The notes beneath the pieces were generated by a model. The model was not told the DNA's origin. It made no database searches and saw only the letters and a list, made by a program, of their open reading frames with translations. Below, in pieces: positions 58,874 to 64,000 of a DNA stretch of 64,000 nucleotides. The stretch's first letter is position 1. Each line of letters opens with the position of its first letter. The DNA comes from Pseudonocardia cypriaca (GTDB lineage: Bacteria > Actinomycetota > Actinomycetes > Mycobacteriales > Pseudonocardiaceae): assembly GCF_006717045.1 (NCBI RefSeq), contig NZ_VFPH01000001.1, positions 1 to 64,000 on the forward strand, read 5' to 3'. A program made the translations under genes and the position numbers.

Positions 58874-59326
58874 GTGGTGCTCCCTCGCGGCGACGGCGAC
58901 GGCTGGACCCACTGCGCGCTCGGCCACAAGCACTGGGGCATCTTCGGTGCGGCCGGGCTCCTGCTGTGGCACGGGGAGTGCATCCTGCTGCAGCACCGCG
59001 CGCTGTGGAGCCACTACGGCGGCACCTGGGGCCTGCTCGGCGGCGCCCGCAACCGCGCGGAGTCGCCGGAGCAGGCGGCGCAGCGCGAGGCGGCCGAGGA
59101 GGCCGGTCTCGCCGCCGACTCCTACGACATCACCGGCACCTACGTCGACGACCACGGCGGGTGGTCCTACACCACCGTGGTGGGCCAGGCCCGCACGGCG
59201 GCGCTGCCCGCGGCGCTCACCGCCGAGACGCTCGAGGTGCGCTGGGTGCGCGCCGCGTCGGTCCACGACCTGCCGCTGCACCCCGGCTTCGCGGCGACGT
59301 GGGAGACGGTCCGCGCCATCGCTTAG
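58874..59326 (+). CDS. NUDIX hydrolase (MutT-like)
   Basis: A 150-residue NUDIX protein: GGARNRAESPEQAAQREAAEEAGL is the NUDIX box, preceded by AAGLLLWHGECILLQHRALWSHYGGTWGLL. A short N-terminus DGDGWTHCALGHKHWGIFG has Cys and His residues. Likely a nucleotide-pool pyrophosphatase. GTG 58874. Its stop codon lies in an IdeR-like TTAGGTTAG half site. Confidence 0.88.
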   Translation: MVLPRGDGDGWTHCALGHKHWGIFGAAGLLLWHGECILLQHRALWSHYGGTWGLLGGARNRAESPEQAAQREAAEEAGLAADSYDITGTYVDDHGGWSYTTVVGQARTAALPAALTAETLEVRWVRAASVHDLPLHPGFAATWETVRAIA

Positions 59327-59331
59327 GTTAG
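59323..59331. promoter_or_regulatory. IdeR/DtxR half site at NUDIX gene end
   Basis: TTAGGTTAG (59323-59331) exactly matches the first half of the iron-box consensus TTAGGTTAGSCTAACCTAA. The second half is not well conserved. It lies about 800 bases before the iron ABC operon, so its role is doubtful. Confidence 0.3.
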
Positions 59332-59413
59332 TGGTCGGGTCGCTCGCCGGGCGGGGTCTGCAGCCGTCGCTGTCGTGGGGCCTCCTGCGCGGGGTCTGCC
59401 TGCTCAGGGCCTC

Positions 59414-59562
59414 CTGGCGGCGCCGCGCATTGTGCGGGGCCGCTCCTCACAGCTCAAGGGCGCCTGCGGCGTCGCTTCGCGATCGCTGGCGCGACCCTTG
59501 ACCTGCGAGCCTCTGCGGCCCCTGAGGGCAAGCTTCGCGGGCAGGCCCATGGGCCTGCCCTC
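59414..59562. repeat. Left arm of about 150-base inverted repeat pair
   Basis: This arm (starting CTGGCGGCGCCGCGCATTGT) is the reverse complement, with roughly 10-15 percent mismatch, of 59897-60041. Shared blocks include CTCAAGGGCG, CGATCGCTGGCGCGACCC, TTGACC, GCGAGCCTCT and CTTCGCGGGCAGGCC. Several sub-blocks are self-complementary, giving branched folds. Confidence 0.75.
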
Positions 59563-59896
59563 CTTGGTGCGCGACACCGCCAGGAGGCCGGTGTCGGAGA
59601 TCTTCTTGCCCGTCGCGCACCGGGTTTGGGCTCGCGCACCCCTTGTCGGTCCACGCAACCGGTCGACGGGCAGCGTGGGCCGATAACGGGCGCGTGGAGC
59701 TTGCGGATCACCCCGAGCAGTACACGACGGCTTCGCCGGTGACCCTGGAGTGCTTCTCGCGCTGATCAGCCTGGCCGCGTCCTCGGTCCCGCCCATCATC
59801 GCCAGTTCGGCGCGTTTCCGGGCTGTTCTTGGGGGCTTTTCGCGCCGAGGCCGTGATCATGGTGGTCGGACCGGCCTTCGGTGGCGCCGCGCGCCG

Positions 59897-60041
59897 AAGG
59901 GGCAGGCTGCTGGCCTGCCCGCGAAGCGGGCCTTCAGGGGTCGTAGAGGCTCGCGGGTCAAGGGTCGCGCCAGCGATCGCGCAGCGACGCGCAGCGCCCT
60001 TGAGGCGTGAGGGGCGGCCCCGCACGATGCGCGGCGCCACC
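59897..60041. repeat. Right arm of about 150-base inverted repeat pair
   Basis: Partner of 59414-59562. It ends GCACGATGCGCGGCGCCACC. The arms are about 335 bases apart. Pairing would isolate the central segment in a large loop, like a mobile-element remnant or a pair of REP-type units inserted in opposite orientation. Confidence 0.75.
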
Positions 60042-60101
60042 GAAGGCATGGTTGGGGGTGGGCCTGGGCGACGGGCGGCGCCACCAACACTCGTGTCCGA
60101 A

Positions 60102-60120
60102 CAAGGTGTGGCTATCCTAA
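60102..60120. promoter_or_regulatory. Candidate IdeR/DtxR iron box upstream of iron ABC genes
   Basis: CAAGGTGTGGCTATCCTAA (read on the opposite strand as TTAGGATAGCCACACCTTG) matches TTAGGTTAGSCTAACCTAA at about 14 of 19 positions. It ends 3 bases before the GTG start and overlaps TATCCT, a likely -10. The gene is probably leaderless and repressed by iron-loaded IdeR. Confidence 0.6.
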
Positions 60121-60123
60121 GCC

Positions 60124-60959
<836 letters not shown>

Positions 60960-60963
<4 letters not shown>

Positions 60964-61949
60964 GAGGACGGCGGATCCGCGTCGCCCTTGGTGCGGCCGT
61001 GGCCGCGCTGGTGCTCGCAGCGTGCGGTACCACCGAGGCGCCGGCCGGCGCGCCGGCGTCCCCCGCTCCGGCGGGCGGCGCGCAGGTCACGGTCACCGAC
61101 GCCCGAGGCAAGCAGGTCACCTTCGACGGGCCGGTCACCCGGGCGGTGGGACTCGAGTGGGCACTGGTCGAGCACCTCGTCTCGCTCGGTGTGATGCCGG
61201 TGGGCGTCGCCGACGTCGCGGGCTACTCGGCTTGGGTGCAGGCCGCTCCGCTCACCGCCGACGTCACCGACGTCGGGGTCCGCGGCGAGCCGAGCATCGA
61301 GACGATCGCGAGGCTGCAGCCGGACGTCGTGTTCGCCACCCCGGACATGAACGAGGGCGCGATCGCGCAGATCGAGGCGTTCGCCCCCGTCGTCGTCATG
61401 CGCGACGCCGATGCCTCCGACGCGGTCGGCCAGATGCGCCGCAACGTGGAGCTGGTCGCCCAGGTCACCGGGAAGCAGGCGCAGGCGGCGCAGCTGCTCG
61501 CCGGGTTCGACGCCGCCGTCGCCGACGGGGCGCAGCGGATCGCGGCGGCCGGTCTGGCCGGGCGCCGGATCGCCTTCGCCGACGGCTACCTCGACGGCGG
61601 CCGCCTCTCGATCCGCGCGTTCACCGACGGCTCGCTGATCGGGACGGTGACACGCGAGCTGGGCCTGGTCAACGCGTGGGCGATGAAGGGCGACGAGAGC
61701 TACGGCACGGCCACCACCGACGTCGAGGGGCTCACCACGCTCGGCGACGTCGAGTTCGTCTACTGGACCAACAAGGTGGAAGGGCCCGACCCGTTCGTCG
61801 ACGGGCTCGCCGGCAACGCCGTCTGGCAGTCGCTGCCGTTCGTGCAGGCCGGGAACGTCGAGCGGCTGCCCGACGGGATCTGGATGTTCGGCGGGCCCGC
61901 GTCGATGCGCCAGTACATCGACGCGATCACGGTCGCGCTCGCCGGTTGA
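60960..61949 (+). CDS. Iron-siderophore ABC transporter substrate-binding lipoprotein
   Basis: A 329-residue FecB/FepB-like class III binding protein. The signal peptide MRGRRIRVALGAAVAALVLAAC ends in a clear lipobox (LAAC). The mature part has VTVTDARGKQVTFDGPVTRAVGLEWALVEHLVSLGVMPVG, EPSIETIARLQPDVVF, and SLPFVQAGNVERLPDGIWMFGGPASMRQYIDAI. ATG 60960 is coupled to the ATPase stop. The ligand is presumably a ferric siderophore. The permease gene begins within or 2 bases after its stop. Confidence 0.92.
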
Positions 61950-61951
61950 CG

Positions 61952-64000
61952 GTGCAGGACGTCCTCCTCGCGCCACGGGTGACCTCACGGGTCACCGTGG
62001 CCGTGGTCGCCGCGCTCGGCGTCGCGATCGTCCTGGTGCTCTCGGCGGTGCACCTCACGCAGGGCACGTCCAGCGTGTCCGCCGCGGACCTGATCGCGCT
62101 GCTCACGGGAGCCGGATCGGACCGGACAGCGGCGGTGCTCGTGGCCTCGCGGATGCCGCGGCTGCTGGCCGGTGTCGTCGTGGGAGCCGCGCTCGGAGCC
62201 GCCGGTGCCGGTCTCCAGTCGATCACCCGCAACGCCCTCGCGGCACCGGACACCCTCGCAGTCAACGCGGGCGCGCACCTCGTGATCGTCGCCTGCGCGG
62301 CGTTCGGGCTGGTGGTGCCGGTGGAGGCGTCGGCCCTGCTGGCGTTCGCGGGCGGGCTGGCCGCTGCCGCGCTCGTGTTCGGCATGTCCGGCGGCGGGAC
62401 CGGGCCGACCCGCCTCGTCCTGGCCGGGTCGGCGGTGTCGCTCGCCCTCTTCGCGCTGGTCAGCGTGCTGATCCTGCTGTTCACCGAGGAGACAACCGGG
62501 CTGTACGCGTGGGGCAGCGGCCAGCTCGCGCAGATCGGCTTCGGCTCGGTGGCCCGGATGGCCCCGGTGGTACTGCTCGGGATCGCCGGGCTCGTCGCGC
62601 TCGGCAGGCGGCTCGACGTGCTCGGCCTCGGCGACGACACCGCAGTGGTGCTGGGCGTACCGGTGCGCCGCACGCGGGTCGTGGTGGCGGTGCTCACCGT
62701 GCTGCTGGCGGCCGCGGCCGTGACGGTCGCGGGTCCGGTCGGGTTCGTCGGGCTCTGCGCCCCGGCAGCCGTCCGGCTGGTCGCGCCGCTCGTGCCCGGC
62801 CTGTACCGGCACCGGGTGCTCGTGCCGATGTCAGCGCTCGCCGGCATCGGCGTGGTGCTCGCCGCCGACGTGCTGGTCCGGCTCCTGCTGGGCGGGCAGG
62901 GCGGTGTCGAGGTGCCGACGGGGGTCGTGACCACCCTCTTCGGGGCGGTCGTGCTGGTGGCGGTGGCCCGCCGGTTCCGCGACTCGGGCCCGGTGCGCCA
63001 GGCACCGGCCGCCCGCTCCGGACGCCTGCGCGGGCGCCGGACCTTCCTGCTCGTCACGGCCGTGACCGTCGCGCTCACCTGCGCCACCGCGGCGGGGAGC
63101 CTCCTGTTCGGCGACGCGTTCCTGCTCATGGGCGACGTCGCGAACTGGCTCGCCGGCCGCGCCGGACCCGTCACCACGTTCGTGCTGGACGCGCGGGTTC
63201 CGCGGGTGCTCGCCGCGCTGCTCGCAGGCGCGGCGCTGGCCGTCGCAGGCGCGGTGGTGCAGTCGGTGTGCCGCAACCCGCTCGCCGAGCCGGCGCTGCT
63301 CGGGGTGAGCGGCGGGGCGGGCGTCGCGGCGGTCGCGGTGATCACGATCGCGCCTGCCGTCGGCGTCTGGACGCTCTCCGGCAGCGCCGCTCTCGGCGCG
63401 CTGCTGGCATCGGCGCTGGTGTTCGGCCTCGCCGCCCGCGGCGGGCTGGCCACCGACCGGCTCGTGCTGGTCGGGGTCGGGGTCTCCTACGGCTCGATGG
63501 CCCTGATCACGCTCATGATCGTGTTCACCGACCCGTGGAACGAGGCGAAGGCCCTCACCTGGCTCTCCGGCTCGACGTACGGGCGGACCTTCCCGCAGGT
63601 GATCCCGGTCGCCGCCGTGCTGCTGCTCGCCGGGGCCGCGTTCGTCCGCGTCCGCGACGAGCTCGACCTCCTCGCCCTCGACGAGGACACGCCCCGCGTG
63701 CTGGGCATCGCGCTCGGGAGGGCCCGGCTGGCGCTGCTCGCCACCGCGGCCGTGCTCACGGCCACCGCGGTCTCGGCCATCGGGCTGCTCGCCTTCGTGG
63801 GGCTCGTGGCCCCGCACGCCGCGCGGGCGCTGGTCGGGTCCCGGCACGCGCGGGTGCTGCCGGTCGCCGCGATGCTCGGGGGCCTGCTGGTGTGCCTGGC
63901 CGACGTCCTCGGGCGCACCGTCATCGCACCCGCCCAGCTGCCGGCGGGCACCCTCACGGCGCTCATCGGCACGCCGTACTTCGCGTGGCTCCTGTGGCGG
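61952..64000 (+). CDS. Fused double-domain FecCD/FhuB-type permease, 3' end outside window
   Basis: Open to the window end: 683 codons with no stop. Two FecCD permease units are joined. Unit 1 (about 1-340) shows RMPRLLAGVVVGAALGAAGAGLQSITRNALAAPDTLAVNAGAHL and VGPVGFVGLCAPAAVRLV. Unit 2 (about 345-683) shows RVPRVLAALLAGAALAVAGAVVQSVCRNPLAEPALLGVSGGAG and IGLLAFVGLVAPHAARALVGSRH. E. coli FhuB has the same fused layout with about 660 residues, so only a few codons are missing. The start may be GTG 61952 or TTG 61946, which overlaps the preceding stop. Confidence 0.9.
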   Translation, partial: MQDVLLAPRVTSRVTVAVVAALGVAIVLVLSAVHLTQGTSSVSAADLIALLTGAGSDRTAAVLVASRMPRLLAGVVVGAALGAAGAGLQSITRNALAAPDTLAVNAGAHLVIVACAAFGLVVPVEASALLAFAGGLAAAALVFGMSGGGTGPTRLVLAGSAVSLALFALVSVLILLFTEETTGLYAWGSGQLAQIGFGSVARMAPVVLLGIAGLVALGRRLDVLGLGDDTAVVLGVPVRRTRVVVAVLTVLLAAAAVTVAGPVGFVGLCAPAAVRLVAPLVPGLYRHRVLVPMSALAGIGVVLAADVLVRLLLGGQGGVEVPTGVVTTLFGAVVLVAVARRFRDSGPVRQAPAARSGRLRGRRTFLLVTAVTVALTCATAAGSLLFGDAFLLMGDVANWLAGRAGPVTTFVLDARVPRVLAALLAGAALAVAGAVVQSVCRNPLAEPALLGVSGGAGVAAVAVITIAPAVGVWTLSGSAALGALLASALVFGLAARGGLATDRLVLVGVGVSYGSMALITLMIVFTDPWNEAKALTWLSGSTYGRTFPQVIPVAAVLLLAGAAFVRVRDELDLLALDEDTPRVLGIALGRARLALLATAAVLTATAVSAIGLLAFVGLVAPHAARALVGSRHARVLPVAAMLGGLLVCLADVLGRTVIAPAQLPAGTLTALIGTPYFAWLLWR

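Larger units (their letters stand above)
59327..60101. other. Long gene-free region dominated by inverted repeats
   Basis: No gene is recognised in about 780 bases. The region is built from two arms of a large inverted repeat (59414-59562 and 59897-60041) and a central segment of about 330 bases. Reading frames here are interrupted by repeats and show no protein family. The central segment may be degraded coding DNA. Confidence 0.6.

Noticed and set aside
59708..60101. A transposase or toxin gene in the gap before the iron operon
   Set aside because: No catalytic motif or family block is readable in any frame, and the frames run through the inverted-repeat arms.

Overview
The window looks like chromosomal DNA of a high-GC actinobacterium, most likely Pseudonocardia or a close relative in the Pseudonocardiales. 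The evidence is very high GC with strong third-position bias, many GTG/TTG starts, coenzyme F420 genes (fbiA/fbiB), a WhiB2-type Fe-S regulator, a LytR-CpsA-Psr protein, a DUF3499 protein and a maleylpyruvate-isomerase-type domain. From about 9.1 kb to 58.8 kb the gene order follows the core block known in Mycobacterium tuberculosis (fadE25-purE-purK-GtrA, Rv3268, LCP, wbbL-manB, fbiA-fbiB, whiB2, Rv3259, Rv3258c, pmmA, Rv3256c, manA, APC permease, sahH). Accessory cassettes interrupt that order. The genus is an inference.

Region 1 (1-14438) is one huge inverted repeat. The left arm (1-7206) mirrors the right arm (7231-14438) around a 24-base spacer inside a response-regulator gene. Every right-arm gene reappears on the left: GrpB-like, acyl-CoA dehydrogenase, TetR, DUF7455, purE, purK, gtrA, histidine kinase and response regulator. 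The arms are identical in the middle, but the left arm carries many small indels at its outer end (1 to about 2300) and next to the centre, and these break genes that are intact on the right. Both response-regulator copies lack their first codons. This most probably records a fold-back (palindromic read or chimera) at a contig end, not biology. I treat the right arm as the true locus and annotate the left copies briefly.

Region 2 (14.2-20.5 kb) is accessory: an HSL-type esterase with a divergent TetR, another TetR with an SDR, and a ketol-acid reductoisomerase strikingly like plant enzymes, followed by about 550 bases of apparent gene debris. Region 3 (20.5-28.5 kb) holds cell-envelope genes: TIGR03089, LCP, two GT2 enzymes (one a degenerate WbbL homologue), GDP-mannose pyrophosphorylase, a TPR protein, a homocysteine S-methyltransferase and an AlkA-like glycosylase. 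Region 4 (28.5-34.8 kb) is a LacI-controlled arabinoside-utilisation cassette: GH127, a sugar-binding protein and two permeases. Region 5 (34.9-44.2 kb) covers F420 biosynthesis with a coupled NUDIX gene, an M50 protease, whiB2, and the mannose-phosphate genes pmm, SIS protein and manA. Region 6 (44.2-57 kb) holds a DUF418 membrane protein with a divergent TetR, CDF and APC transporters, ArsR with SRPBCC, a uridine-kinase-like protein, an acyl-CoA ligase, an orphan MutL/GlmL-type ASKHA protein and the lutABC lactate-oxidation genes. Region 7 (57-64 kb) has an S-adenosylhomocysteine riboswitch in front of sahH, a NUDIX gene, a long inverted-repeat intergenic region, and an iron-siderophore ABC system with a candidate IdeR box. 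Its fused FhuB-type permease runs off the end.

Intergenic regions are rich in hairpins. There are two arrays of a 22-base GCGACTCGCG unit, both between convergent genes; three AGCCAC/GTGGCT hairpins; a 101-base palindromic element inside the start of purE; and a pair of roughly 150-base inverted repeats near 59.4-60.0 kb. No tRNA, rRNA, CRISPR array or intact insertion sequence was recognised.
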